DNA from: Amphiura filiformis
Taxonomy: Eukaryota > Echinodermata > Ophiuroidea > Amphilepidida > Amphiuridae
Assembly (NCBI RefSeq): GCF_039555335.1
Contig: NC_092630.1
Coordinates: 86,248,148 to 86,312,147 of the forward strand
Direction: 5' to 3'
Length of the DNA stretch: 64,000 nt
The translations under genes and the position numbers were made by a program. Numbering within the stretch: the stretch's first letter is position 1; the number at the start of each line of letters is the position of its first letter. Below are positions 1 to 11,377 of this stretch, in pieces. The notes under the pieces were generated by a model, which searched no databases, was not told the DNA's origin, and saw only the letters and a list, made by a program, of their open reading frames with translations.

Positions 1-259
1 ATCATTCCAAATTTTGGTTGTCAGAAGCAATTGAAGATGTTGTAAAACCAAATGAATATTGCTTACTACTGATAATGGGACAATTTCACAGGGTTAAATA
101 GGCAACCATAAATTTAAAATCCCGCTAAAGTATATCTAACCCACAGGCTTCAATATGTAGCTGATTCAAAACATGAAAAAAAGAAACCAAATACCTAAAA
201 AAATGTATGCCTGCAAAATGACCCGTTAAACAGTATTTGAAAGGTCAAACTCATTATCT
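1..259. other. Intergenic, nothing recognised
   Basis: AT-rich sequence with no open frame, splice-like exon or repeat that I can support. Confidence 0.4.
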
Positions 260-514
260 TAGTTTGATCAGCTTGTAATTATCGGCGTGAATTGTTATGT
301 TTTTACCACTACGCTGAAAAGTAGACGTTGAGAGTTATATAGTTGACATGTCGGATCTGTATTGTGTGTGTTAAAGAACGTAGACAAATAATAGACTTGA
401 ATTAAAAATTTGTGATGCTTCTGGCGAGATGTCATAAGACAATTCTCAAAATAAAATATATTGATATTAATCTGCAATGTAATAAGGCCTGCCGATTACA
501 AACTGATCAAACTA
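260..514. mobile_element. Mariner-like MITE, copy 1 (TA-flanked)
   Basis: A short element bounded by inverted ends beginning GTTTGATCAGCTTGTAAT and ending ATTACAAACTGATCAAAC, with TA on both sides. A second copy lies at 10822-11083, and the interiors match over most of their length, for example in the block reading gcttctggcgagatgtca. The TA target duplication suggests the Tc1/mariner superfamily. There is no transposase, so it is non-autonomous. The 60-residue minus-strand frame inside it is not a gene. Confidence 0.75.
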
Positions 515-1690
515 TACCCAGAAAAGTGGATGCATTAATGCACTTAATCTGAGGGAAATGACTTCCTACTTCAAATCAGACAGAGTATAATTTGTTGCAT
601 TACATTGTAAATAGCAATGATAAATTTTACATAATATTAAACTTTAATTTACTTTTAATTTTAATATATTTATATATATTAGATTGTAATAAGTCCCAAG
701 ATATGTGTACATAATTTCACAAAGCACATCTGGACACCTACACTCAACTGTCCATCATTGTACCCTTTTCTATCAATATACTTCTAGTGCCCGTTTCTAT
801 TCATCGTTATGTATTCTTCTCCCGTGCATTATTTTCGCGAACTACTTCGCGTCACGGCCCAAATTATATAAACCTGCACGCTAAACAATACATTATCTAA
901 AACCTGCACGCTAAACAATAGATTTTAGATAATACGTGCACGCTCAAATACTAGAAATACTACTTTCATATTACTATAAAACTTATATAACTATGTTCGA
1001 TATATATACCACCAAAAAAGTACGAATATACATTCTGTGGTGTTAAAATAGTTATAGGGTATGGTATTTTTTCATGAGCACTTTGCGTAAATCACAGGTT
1101 ACAAACTGTTCTATGAATTACATGTAGGCCTATATCTAAGATAACATAAACACGCCCGGGAAACACGCACTAGCGTATAATATCATGATCATGCTTTATA
1201 ATACTGAACAAATTGAAAAATTCCCTGTTGTGTGTTTTAACAATATTAGTAGATTTTAAAGTTCAAATTGTAGAACTATAAAGTCCAGTTGATATTGATA
1301 TATAAGTTTATTCTCTCATCCCCATTCACCGTAGTACTACATAGTGGGACGTCAAAATCGATTGTTTCCAGATCAACTGCTTCAGTGTGCTCTCTGTGTT
1401 CGGAACCACGATATTAAATGATCACAACATAAAGTCAATTGGTTACAAACCATGCGTGAATAAGTTATTAAAGTATGGTATGACGTATGGCGCAATCGAT
1501 ACCATTTATAGCTAACTTATACAGTGATTGATTTTCTTGACCAGTTACTATAGTAAATGCTACCTGGTCAATGACCTGACGGTGTTTTTAAAATTTAAGA
1601 TATTTTACCTGATATTCAAACTAATATAATGAATGCAGCAATTAATATTGCCTATTGTTTAATACACTCAAAGTATATGACGGATAATGT
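515..1690. other. Intergenic, no gene seen
   Basis: AT-rich spacer. A short direct repeat (aacctgcacgctaaacaata) occurs twice near 870-920. Nothing else is recognisable. Confidence 0.4.
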
Positions 1691-1825
1691 ACTCGTGCAA
1701 ATGCATTAGTCAAGATAATCGCACTTGCCATGGAGTTATTGCATTTAGCTCTCGACCCTATCGGCTCTCGAGCTAAATGCAATAACTCCACGGCGCGTGC
1801 GATTATCTTGACTAATGCATTGCAC
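1691..1825. repeat. Near-perfect long hairpin (fold-back MITE)
   Basis: Arms 1691-1754 and 1766-1825 are reverse complements over about 60 bases with few mismatches, around a loop of about 11 bases. The left arm carries agtcaagataatcgcac and the right arm its complement. The fold is compact enough to be a small fold-back MITE; an RNA hairpin is possible if the region is transcribed. Confidence 0.75.
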
Positions 1826-2104
1826 TCAGTTCATTATCCTTATCATAATTCACAATATTATACTGAGTTTCAATAAGCAATTATTAAACCATGTTTAGCT
1901 ACATCTACCTTGCTCATTTTTATTTTCCTGGGATTCTTTTAGCACAGATTGTAGTTAGCTGCATTCTCTTCACAGACAGTATAATATACAGGCTGTATCA
2001 AAATGATTGATATTCCTCTTCCAAATGCACCATCAGATCTACATGATATCACAAGATGTTATAAACTTCATACTTTAAATCGAGTAAATGTATTTTTATC
2101 ATTG

Positions 2105-2290
2105 ACATTGTAGTTATAGTTGTAATCACATTTTTATAATCATTTATAATTGTAGTTGGATTATAGTTGCATTTATAGTTGTAGTTAGAATTGTAGCTGG
2201 ATTGAGAGTTATAATTAGAGAGTTATAGTTGAGTCTAGAGTTATAGTTGAGTTTATAGTTACTTTATAGTAGTTGTAGGGTTAGAGTTAG
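2105..2290. repeat. Degenerate minisatellite, inverted partner of 4918-5119
   Basis: Repeats of tatagttgtagttag- and gagttatagttga-type words. They are the reverse complement of the ctataattccaactac array at the other end of the same element. Confidence 0.6.
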
Positions 2291-2770
2291 GGTTGAATAT
2301 TTCACTTATGCTATATAAGATCACAGAAGTAAGAAATCTTTCATGATGATCAGGTATTAAACCTAGTAAATTCAAAACCTAGGTCTATAGATTCAAATCT
2401 TCTTAGACTATACTCCAACATCAGATACTCTTTTTTTCTGGAAGACCTGGGTAAATTACTTGAGGGCACAACAAATGGGAATTAGTTTTATGGCCATATT
2501 AAATGTTTTCACTGTGGGAGACTATTAGCATGATTAGTAGTTGTGAAAACAGACCCTGGAAATAAATTCCAGGATCTGTGATGTGACTTGGTATAGATCT
2601 GATCACCTACCATGCCTATACTGTAAAAATAGTCATGATAGTGGGGTGGGTGTAACCACAGATATTGGTGGTGTAACAATGCGGTACTTAAAAACAATAA
2701 TTGTGCCATTTAGTACCATTTAGCATAACATAATTAGTGCAAATTGCACTCTATTAGTTTAATTAGTGTT

Positions 2771-2830
2771 CAGTGGTGTAGTTCAGGGGTTGTGGTACCC
2801 AGGGGCCAATGATACATGTACATAATGGTG
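2771..2830. mobile_element. End fragment of CAGTGGYGTAGC element
   Basis: Begins cagtggtgtagttcagg, matching the terminal sequence of the elements at 29758 and 41610. The opposite end was not found, so it is probably a fragment. Confidence 0.35.
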
Positions 2831-3099
2831 CCCATTTCACACATTTCTGTACTGCCCCTCTTTTAAAGTGCCAAATCCTACAGCTCATGATTAGGGGTAT
2901 ATGAGGGCTGATGGAGCCACCTTCAAAAGACAGGGTATATTCCTCTTCTACAGGAGTGTGAGAATTAAGAAGGGGCCAAGAGGTGAAAAATTTACAAATT
3001 TTCCTGCTGTCCCTCTACTAAAACATTGTTGATATTCACTGAGAATACTTTTGGTCAATTTTGTCCCAGTATTTTGAGCCGAGGCAATATCGACCAGCC

Positions 3100-3437
3100 C
3101 GGGGGCATCAAAAATTTTGGTGGGTATGCTCCCCGAAATTTTTTAGGCGGTGGGTCTTTGGGAGCTGACTTCGTACCGATAAAAGGGGGTCTTTTGGAGC
3201 TGCGAACAAGTAAAACAGGGACCTTTGGAGCTGCGAACAGTCCAAATCAAGGGTCTACCTTGGCTTTCTGGTTGAAAATCGCCTGAAAAAAACCTTTCAG
3301 AGCTTAAATTATCAAAATCAAGGGTCTTTTGGAGTTCTATTTTGGTCAAATATAGGGGTCTTTCGAGCTGCGAAATCCAAAAGGGGGTCTCTCCGGGAGC
3401 ATACCCGTATGGTCATTTGTGTTGAGTGCCCCCCCGG
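3100..3437. mobile_element. hAT-like MITE with 8-bp target duplication
   Basis: The element is flanked by GACCAGCC at 3092-3099 and again at 3438-3445. Its ends are an imperfect inverted pair: cgggggcat followed by gggtatgctccc on the left, gggagcatacccgta and gtgccccccc on the right. The 8-bp duplication is the hAT size. Its interior repeats the phrase gggtcttttggagctgcgaa. No protein is encoded. Confidence 0.7.
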
Positions 3438-3679
3438 GACCAGCCTCTCCCACTCCCCATTTACTGCTGATGCTGGTATGCCTCTGCTCTTCTGGGTCTT
3501 TGAATTGATGAAGGATCATGCTATAAAAATTAATTAAGTCATGAAGTGACATGAGCTTGGCCACGATTTGACCACCCAGATTTCCTGCTTAACCATCAAC
3601 ACATTGACCCCTCACTGTGTGTCTCAACTCCAAGCATGAAGAACTCCCAGGACCCCAGTTTAGTATCTTTGTTTACCTT

Positions 3680-4880
3680 GACAAAAAGGCATTATGGGAA
3701 GGCATTCCGGTACAGAGTACGGAATGCATTTATGGAAGGCATTTGACTACCGGTATAGCATAGTATCAACAATGCATTATGGGAAGCTATGGCATAATTT
3801 CATCAATCCTTTGTATGGGAATATAAGGTACAGGTGATGCATTCTGGGAAGAATACATAGTGTACATGTAGGCCTATTTAACATGACAATAACATGGTTT
3901 AAAAAATGCATTATGGGCAAGAGTTCCAACAATGCATTTATGGGAAAGCATTCCAATACAATCTACAGCAATGCATTTATTGGGAAGACATTCCGCTACA
4001 GAGTATGGGTATAGCATATAGTTTCAACAATGCATTTTGGGAAACTATATCATAGTTTCAACGATGCATTATGGGAAAGCATTCCAGTACAGGTTACGGA
4101 ATGCAATATGGAAGGCATTTGACTACAGGTATAGCATAGTATCAACAATGCATTATGGGAAGCTATGGCATAATTTCATGGGAATGAAATAATTTCATAA
4201 TTTTATGGGAAGCTATGGCATTATGGGAAGCTATGGCATTTGACTACAGGTATAACATAGTATCAACAATGCATTATGGGAAGCTATGGCATAATTTCAT
4301 CAATATTTTGTATGGGAATAGAAGGTACAGCTGATGCATTCTGGGAAGAATACATAGTGTACATGTATTTAACATGACAATAACATGGTTTTAAAAGTGC
4401 ATTTAATGGCCAGCAAGAGTTCCAACAATGCATTATGGGCAAGAGTTCCAACAATGCATTATGGGAAAGCATTCAAATACAATCTACAGCAATGCATTAT
4501 GAGTATAGGTATAGCATATAGTTTCAACAATGCATTATGGGAAAACATTCCAGTACAGGGTATGGAATGCATTACGGAAGGCATTTGACTACAGGTAGGC
4601 CTATAGCATAGTATTAACAATGCATTATGGGAAGCTATGGTATTTCATCAATACTTTGTATGGGAATATAAGGTACAGCTGATGCATGTAGGCCTAGGCC
4701 TATTTAACATGGCAATAACATGGTTTTAAAAATGCATTATGGGCAAGAATTCCAACAATGCATTATGGGAAAGCATTCCAATACAATCTACAGCAATGCA
4801 TTATGGGAAGACATTCCGCTACAGAGTATAGGTATAGCATATAGTTTCAACAATGCATTATGGGAAGCTATGGCATAATT
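3680..4880. repeat. Tandem/higher-order repeat built on caatgcattatgggaa
   Basis: The word gcattatggga or a one-base variant recurs about every 25-60 bp. It alternates with linkers such as agctatggcataattt, agcattccaatacaatct and ggcatttgactacagg. A longer block starting aacatggttttaaaa recurs near 3893, 4384 and 4720, giving an irregular higher-order unit of about 340-490 bp. Short open frames here are by-products. Confidence 0.8.
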
Positions 4881-4917
4881 TTAACAATGGTACAGAGAAT
4901 GTCTTTAGTTATCTAGC

Positions 4918-5119
4918 CAACTATAAACTCAACTATAATTCCAACTACAACTATAAACTGACCTATAATTCCAACTACAACTATAAACTCAACTATAATT
5001 ACAACTACAACTATAAACTCAACTATAATTCCAACTACAACTATGAACTCAACTATAATTCCAACTATAACTACAACTACAACTATAACTACAACTATAA
5101 ACTACAACTACAACTATAA
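4918..5119. repeat. 30-bp minisatellite
   Basis: About six units of an approximately 30-bp repeat containing ctataattccaactacaact, grading into shorter actacaactata units at the right edge. The 88-residue Tyr/Asn-rich frame through it reflects a period divisible by three. Confidence 0.85.
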
Positions 5120-5503
5120 ACTATAAAATGTTAACACTCCTTTAAATCGGGTCATTTCAAGTAGATGCAATGGTGGGTCTGGAAGAGGCATGCATGTCTA
5201 AAACACCAAAAAATTGGAGAACCAGTGGAGAACAATAATTTAGATACAGCCTGTATAAATAAAAACTAAAAAACAAATGTAAATATATAAAAAATAATGT
5301 TTGTGATTCTAACATACACTTCACTATAAGGCAGTATTGTCAGCACACTTCAACAAATTATTCTGCTGCCACTGGGAAATTTATACAGCACCAAACGTAC
5401 CTCATAGCGCTGTAAAAGCAAAACAATTACAAACTGGTTCAACAAACAATTGAATACCTAAGAGGAAGAACGGCCTAACTCCATCAAAACTGTTTTTAAG
5501 ATA

Positions 5504-5846
5504 TTAAAAGGGCATTTCGTGATCCACAGCATCATCCCCACTTTTCTCAATAAAAAGTTGAGATTTTTATATCACTGGAAACCTCTGGCTACATAATGTT
5601 TATGTACAAAAATTTCTTGCAGATTAATTGCTTAGCAAAGATATCGTGGAATTTGAATTTCGCTCTGGTATACCAGAACGAAATTACAACACATTGTCTA
5701 TGGAGCAGTGTAATACACATAATCATGCATAACACACAAACGCAATATCGGAATCAACTGAAATTTTGGGAATAAGCTTTTTTCGTGGATATCTACTGAA
5801 AAATGTCATAAAAAGAGGATGCTAGGATCACGAAATACTCCTTTAA
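5504..5846. mobile_element. TTAA-flanked MITE, full copy
   Basis: TTAA lies at 5504-5507 and 5843-5846. The left end reads aagggcatttcgtgatcc; the right end, reverse-complemented, reads aaggagtatttcgtgatcc, so the terminal inverted repeats are about 25 bp. Related copies lie at 26130-26252 (fragment) and 36711-37010 (one end only). TTAA targets are typical of piggyBac-type elements. No coding capacity. Confidence 0.75.
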
Positions 5847-6823
5847 GAACAAATTTAATATTTGGAAAAGTTTTATAGACAGAATGTTTTTATCTTCAGG
5901 GGACCTTTAATACATGAACATACATTATTTCATAAATTGAACATAGTATACATTATTTCATAAATTCTAAATGATATCTTACCATGGCAACAATCCAGGT
6001 CTTAATATGAGCCAGAGAATAGGCCTTTCTTCCAGTAATATACTGCACATGCCAGTCAGTCCGTGGAGTGTGGGCCTTTCTAGCACGTGCACGAAAACTA
6101 TGATTTAGAGGACTATTTAGAGAGTGTATTTGGGTCCTTCTTCACACACAAGGAATAACACTCTATCTGCTGGCAATAAATGCTGCATCATTTTTGTAAA
6201 ATGGCAGAGTTGGGCCCTTCTTCCATTTAGGTATTCAACTGTTACAAATAAATGCTGAATAGTTTCAAAACCTTAATACATGTATTACTAATACACTGAA
6301 TACTGGCATACTAAAACAGTAAAGAACTTCACACAACCTGACCAGGTGCAATAGGAAAATGTGCCCAATGTGACCTGACGTGTCAAAATTGACACATTGA
6401 TTAGAATTCTAACGATCCATGCAAATTAGTATTCATTACCAATATTTCTCAATCAAATTGGGAAAGGATTTAAAACAAACATTCAAATACATTTTGTGTT
6501 ATTTAAACATAAAAAACCCAAATAAGTAAATTTGAATCAATAACTAAATGAGCAAAACCTTCAGCTACCCAGAAATAAATTATTGCCATCCTATGACTTC
6601 TGTCATTCATGTACAAATTGTACATGTGCTATCAAATTGAACATTTTGGCATGTCAAGTTGAATAGTAGCAGTTTAATAAATACATGTAAAGCCTCATTT
6701 TATTTATAATCAATTATACCATTCCTATATAGATATTATTAATGCATTACATTGTATTTATCACATCAGTGATCTACAGCTGGAATAAAAATGCACCCAG
6801 AACTGTGTCAACTGGTATGTATT

Positions 6824-7215
6824 AGGAGCCATGCAATAATTATGAGCCCCCAGGTAAAATTTCAAAATGTTGTGCCGCAAAATGCTTGCCCTTGGCCTGC
6901 CAAAAATTGCTTGTCCCCCCGCCCTTTGAACATACCAAATTTGTGGGTTCACAATTTGCAAATTTCAAATGGTCTAGACATATCATGTGAGGGTAGTGAG
7001 CAGGGAATTTTACATATTTCAAAGTTTCTGTAAGCTTTTTCAAGGTGTGATATTTAAAAGGTACCCTATAAAAAGTGTAATTGTGTGCCAAAAATGGCTT
7101 GCACCCACCCCACCTTTCGACCTGCTAAAATTGCTTGTTCCCACCCTCCTTTGGCTTGCCAAACAATTCTTTCCCCTCATTCTTACCCCCAGCTCATAAT
7201 TATTGCATAGCCCCT
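6824..7215. mobile_element. MITE with TGCAATAATTATGAGC ends, copy 1
   Basis: The left end aggagccatgcaataattat pairs with the right end ataattattgcatagcccct. The interior holds repeated gcttgccctt/tggcctgccaaaaattg phrases in both orientations. Relatives lie at 26640-26882 (one end) and 62545-62960. The several 70-90 residue frames here overlap one another on both strands and are not genes. Confidence 0.7.
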
Positions 7216-7854
7216 TTATCAATTCTTGGCTTTTGGGGTCAAAGTTTCTGTCACACCTACCTAGTCTGATCACCAAGGTACTAAAATACAAACTTTGATG
7301 CCTGCTTTAATGCATACATTATAATAAAAGGTTCCATTAATGAATTTACACACATGGCTTGGAACATCATATATAGTTGTCCACATATTGCTTTTAATTG
7401 GATTGGACAACATTTCCTTCATGTACAAATGCTCAGTGTAACAGCTGGTGTGCATTTTAATTACCAGCTGCCAATTACTCCCAACTGTCACAACAACTAC
7501 ATGTATACATACAGAATAATGAATAGCCTGCATGGACTGCACCTATTTAGATGGCATCCATGCTACACCTGTCTCAACACACATACATGTACAATACAAT
7601 AGGAAATAGTTACTAAAAGACACATATTTTAAAAGCCATATTTGTGTTTGACTTTGTGAAAGACTGAGATGCAAACAAATACGCTATGTTTTAATTTCTA
7701 TTACAAAAATATTATTGAGATTTTTAAAAATTAAACAAAACTTAAATAATCTGCAATATGTGCATATGTGATGTGATCAAGCAAAATCAGTCGGAAATCA
7801 TTTCTTTTGTAACTTTACAAGGATTGATGCAATCATAGAAAACTGAAAATTAAA

Positions 7855-8084
7855 TACAGGGTGTATCAAAATGATTGGTACCCATCAATTTTGATGTTTA
7901 TTGAAAAGCCTGCCTCTTCCAAATACAACAGTGGATATTCTTGAAATGTCCAGAATGTATACTTTATGACTTGTTTCACAATAAATCTACACATTATTTG
8001 GATCTTGTGTTGAATTTTGATGTGTTAGGCTCATCTATTATCAATGAAAACTGATGGGTACCAATCATTTTGATACAGCTTGTA
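7855..8084. mobile_element. Compact 230-bp mariner-like MITE
   Basis: The left end is tacagggtgtatcaaaatga. The right end, reverse-complemented, is tacaagctgtatcaaaatga, and pairing continues through ttggtacccatca for about 38 bp. TA is at both boundaries. Both ends match the 3.3 kb element at 1987-5255, including the internal cctcttccaaat block. Confidence 0.8.
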
Positions 8085-8702
8085 TGCCAGACTTCAGGCT
8101 GATCTTACTTGATCACACCACATATTGTACAGTGTCAAAGTAATGGATCATTGCGCAATAAAAACTTAAGTCAACAGTATTAACCAACCAACCAGAGTAT
8201 TATTAAACCAGGCTAAATAACCCCATGTAACGCAAATAATTAATACCGTATTAGTTCAATTTAATTTATGTAATTATAAGAATACTAAGTGCTAAATAAT
8301 TAAGACCTTTAGCAGTACAAGCTAAGTATCAAATGAGCCATGTAAGACCTAAGATGAATATAACTCGCCTCATGTAAGACTCACCTACAATCAATATAAA
8401 AAATACATGTCATAACAATAGTATGAAGGTGAGTGATACAGGTCTGTCATGAATTTGACATTTGCCCCATATCCTACCTTCCACACTCCCCAACTTTCAA
8501 TGTTGGCAGGTCTCACGGACCTGATGACAACATGGCTTTGTCGAACATTGCATTGGGGTGTGATTCACCAAAAGGCTGTCAATGTGTACTTAGAACAGTT
8601 TTTCCCTGATTGTAGGTCAATTAGTAAACGAATTTCAATTTTGTTAACTATATAAATGTATTTTGGACTTGGGGAGTCTTTCCTACTTTGATTTCTAATA
8701 TA

Positions 8703-8768
8703 GAAAGTGACAACTCCAGGAATCAATCCCAGGACCTCTTTATTTCAAAGTCCTAACCGCTAGACCAC
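8703..8768 (-). repeat. tRNA-derived SINE head or tRNA pseudogene
   Basis: On the minus strand, tggtctagcggttagga resembles a pol III A box and ggattgattcc a B box, at tRNA spacing. The acceptor stem does not pair, so this is a SINE head or dead tRNA rather than a working gene. Confidence 0.5.
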
Positions 8769-8864
8769 ACAAAATATATCAATAGATTGAACTATCAACC
8801 ATCTGTATGAAAATAAATATTTCAGAAACAGGATTCCTTGACCAGCAATGAAAGACTGAACTAC

Positions 8865-9054
8865 GTATTAAGCCACTTGCGCAGTTCGCCATTATGCACT
8901 ATGTGCGGGGAGAGCCTCGAACTGGCAGCATACATGAATGGGAATTGAACCAGTCATATAACATTCTGTGTAAGGTTACGTAATTCTATGCTGCCAGTTC
9001 GAGGCTCTCCCCGCATATAGTGCATAATGGCGGAACCGTGCAAGTGGCGAATAC
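8865..9054. repeat. Long hairpin with 68-nt arms
   Basis: Arm 8865-8932 pairs with 8987-9054 over about 68 bases with few mismatches (tcgaactggcagcata against tatgctgccagttcga). The loop is 54 bases. Probably a fold-back MITE. Confidence 0.75.
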
Positions 9055-10821
9055 AGTACAAATGTACATGTAATTATGAAAACAGATTTCAAAAGCATAT
9101 CGTGAGCATTGCATACAACAATAAAGTAGTAAGAAGGCAGTTTTACTTCACATTTATATGTACACCATGATGAACAAATAATGAATACAATTTCTTCAAA
9201 AACATTATTAAGAGTACTTGGTTGATTTTTCAGCATTATCTTGAATTTAATTTCTTTTGTTTGTCTTCAAATTGTTATAAATGACTTGAAGATCAAGAAA
9301 CGTGAGTTTAAAACTTCAGATTTGTCTATCTAAAGTTAAATAATTGTTATATGTGAATATATTTAGAGGGACGCTTCTATTAAAAAGACAGTTTGTCCTT
9401 GAATGTATTTAACAAAAAGTACAGGGGTACAAAAAGCGGAAATGGAAAATAGTAAATTATAATACATAAATATAGAATGATTTCTGAAACATTTAATTAA
9501 AATTAATTATTGACAAAAGTATATAGTGATGATACATCCACCTTTGACACAATATAAGGGATTTCAGAAAAATGTCAGTTAATAATAAATGTAATGTGAA
9601 GGTTGTAAATGAAAAGGACAAAATATAATCTTTCCAAAGTTATCAAAACTACCAGTTGTATATATATAATAAACTACCAATTGTATACATGTATATAAAA
9701 CTAAGATTTTATACGCTCTCCCTTCTTGGGATTGAGCACTCTATTCAAAAGGTAGTCTAACTTATAGTATGAATACATGTTAAAATTAAGATACATATAA
9801 TACTTCTCTGAAAGCACTCCATAGTACATGTATGTACATGTAACTTAAATGTTATTTCAATTCTAAGTATTAGACTCTGTTACAGAACACATTTAATGAA
9901 AGACAACTGTTATTTCGATATATATATATATATATATATGCATGACAAACCTTCCCCCTTGTTTTCTTTTGATTTAATATGATTTTGATAGGAATGACCA
10001 TATGTTGCCAATCAGGGAAGGTGTGCTAATGGGATTAAAACATGTTTGTGCAAGAAAACTATTCCATAATGGCATGCTATAAACATGAATATCCTGCAAA
10101 TAGTGCTACAGGATGGCCTTAAAAATTACAATAAAAAATAAATATGAACAATTGTTACAGGCTTGTTGAAAGTAATTAATTAAATTCATGCAATATTGAG
10201 GCAACATATTAAATTGAACTAAGGTCACTATACAAATATAAATCTAAGGCACTTATTGTGTATATAGTACATGTAAATTTGCAGTCCAAAAGCAGACAAA
10301 CATTGCTTAATATTTTCAGGGCCATCATTCATCCCTCAGAGTTTAGGCTTGAAACTCAAACTTAACATTTTCTTAGGCTTTCAGCCTAGTTATCTAACTC
10401 TCACATTTTTGATCACAATTTTATGCACTTTCAAGATACAACAGTTTTATCTACAATTATCAACCCCCATCTACAATAAAGGAAGACATGTTGGCACACT
10501 TGGACAGATATCGCCCGCTTGCCACTGTCTCAATGTTGATCCTGAAACCATATTGAAATCAGCTCCATCAATTCACCAGGGGGGTCATCAGCTTCAAGTA
10601 ATGACCAATGCATCCAGATTACACTGCAGGATTTAAACCAAAAGAGTAAACATGTGTGCCAACAAATTTTTCCTTGTTTGTAGATATTTTATTGCAGATC
10701 ATTTTGTTATAAACTTAAGTTGGAGCAATATTTGGTGAATAAATCTCAAGCTCTGACTTTGAGAGCTCTTGATCTGTGTAGTTTAGTTCCAAGATTTGTT
10801 TTATGGATGTGAAGCACCCTA
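9055..10821. other. Intergenic, no gene seen
   Basis: AT-rich spacer with a (TA)n run at 9918-9939. No exon-like sequence recognised. The 95-residue frame at 10349-10636 shows no family resemblance. Confidence 0.4.
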
Positions 10822-11083
10822 TAGTTTGATCAGCTCGTAATAGGCGGGAAATGTTAGGTTTTTACCACTATGCCAAAAGGTAGACCAACCTTAATTAAGA
10901 GAGCTATAAGTTGACCTGTCTGGTCTTTATTTTGTGTGTTTTAAAGAAAGTAGACAAAGTATAGGACTTGAATTAATACTTTGCGATGCTTCTGGCGAGA
11001 TGTCACAAGAAAATTCTCAAAATAAAATATTTTGATATTAATTTGATGTTATAAGGCCCGTCGATTACGAGCTGATCAAAGTA
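10822..11083. mobile_element. Mariner-like MITE, copy 2
   Basis: Ends gtttgatcagctcgtaat and attacgagctgatcaaagta match copy 1 at 260-514, again with TA at the outer edges. The interior, including gatgcttctggcgagatgtc, is conserved between the copies. Confidence 0.75.
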
Positions 11084-11225
11084 TACTACTTATGTAGGAT
11101 TACGAATAAATAAAATACTTGATCAGCCTACAAGTGATAAGCCTACATTCCTGACAGAATTAAATTGTTGCCACACTAAAGCATAAATATTATTGCCCTT
11201 CATATCCTTCCCAGTTTCCCAACTG

Positions 11226-11231
11226 TTTATT
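11226..11231 (-). terminator. Candidate poly(A) signal for the Cas1p-like gene
   Basis: AATAAA read on the minus strand, about 150 bases downstream of the TAA at 11380-11378. It is positioned suitably for the 3' end of that gene. Confidence 0.5.
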
Positions 11232-11377
11232 GGGACTACAACATCATCACCATTTCTACATAAATTATAGCCTCTACAAAGATCATGATTTGATACTTAT
11301 TTCTGGCGAGTGCATTGATATGGCAACAAATTTCTGCCAGGATTGTAATAGCTTTGGTTTTCAATATTACAGTACTA

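Larger units (their letters stand above)
1987..5255. mobile_element. 3.3 kb fold-back element carrying inverted minisatellites
   Basis: The left end reads TACAGGCTGTATCAAAATG and the right end, reverse-complemented, reads TACAGGCTGTATCTAAATT, with TA at each boundary. Similarity continues inward through cctcttcca and tctac blocks, so the inverted ends extend to roughly 100 bp with gaps. Inside them sit inverted CTATAATT-type minisatellites (2105-2290 and 4918-5119), a nested hAT-like MITE (3100-3437) and a tandem array of a gcattatggg word (about 3680-4880). A compact 230-bp relative lies at 7855-8084. No transposase frame is present. Confidence 0.6.

Noticed and set aside
3680-4880. CRISPR-like array
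   Set aside because: Repeat spacing and sequence vary, the spacers are themselves repeated, and the DNA is plainly eukaryotic.
4853-5119. Tyr/Asn-rich 88-residue frame
   Set aside because: It is the translation of a 30-bp minisatellite.
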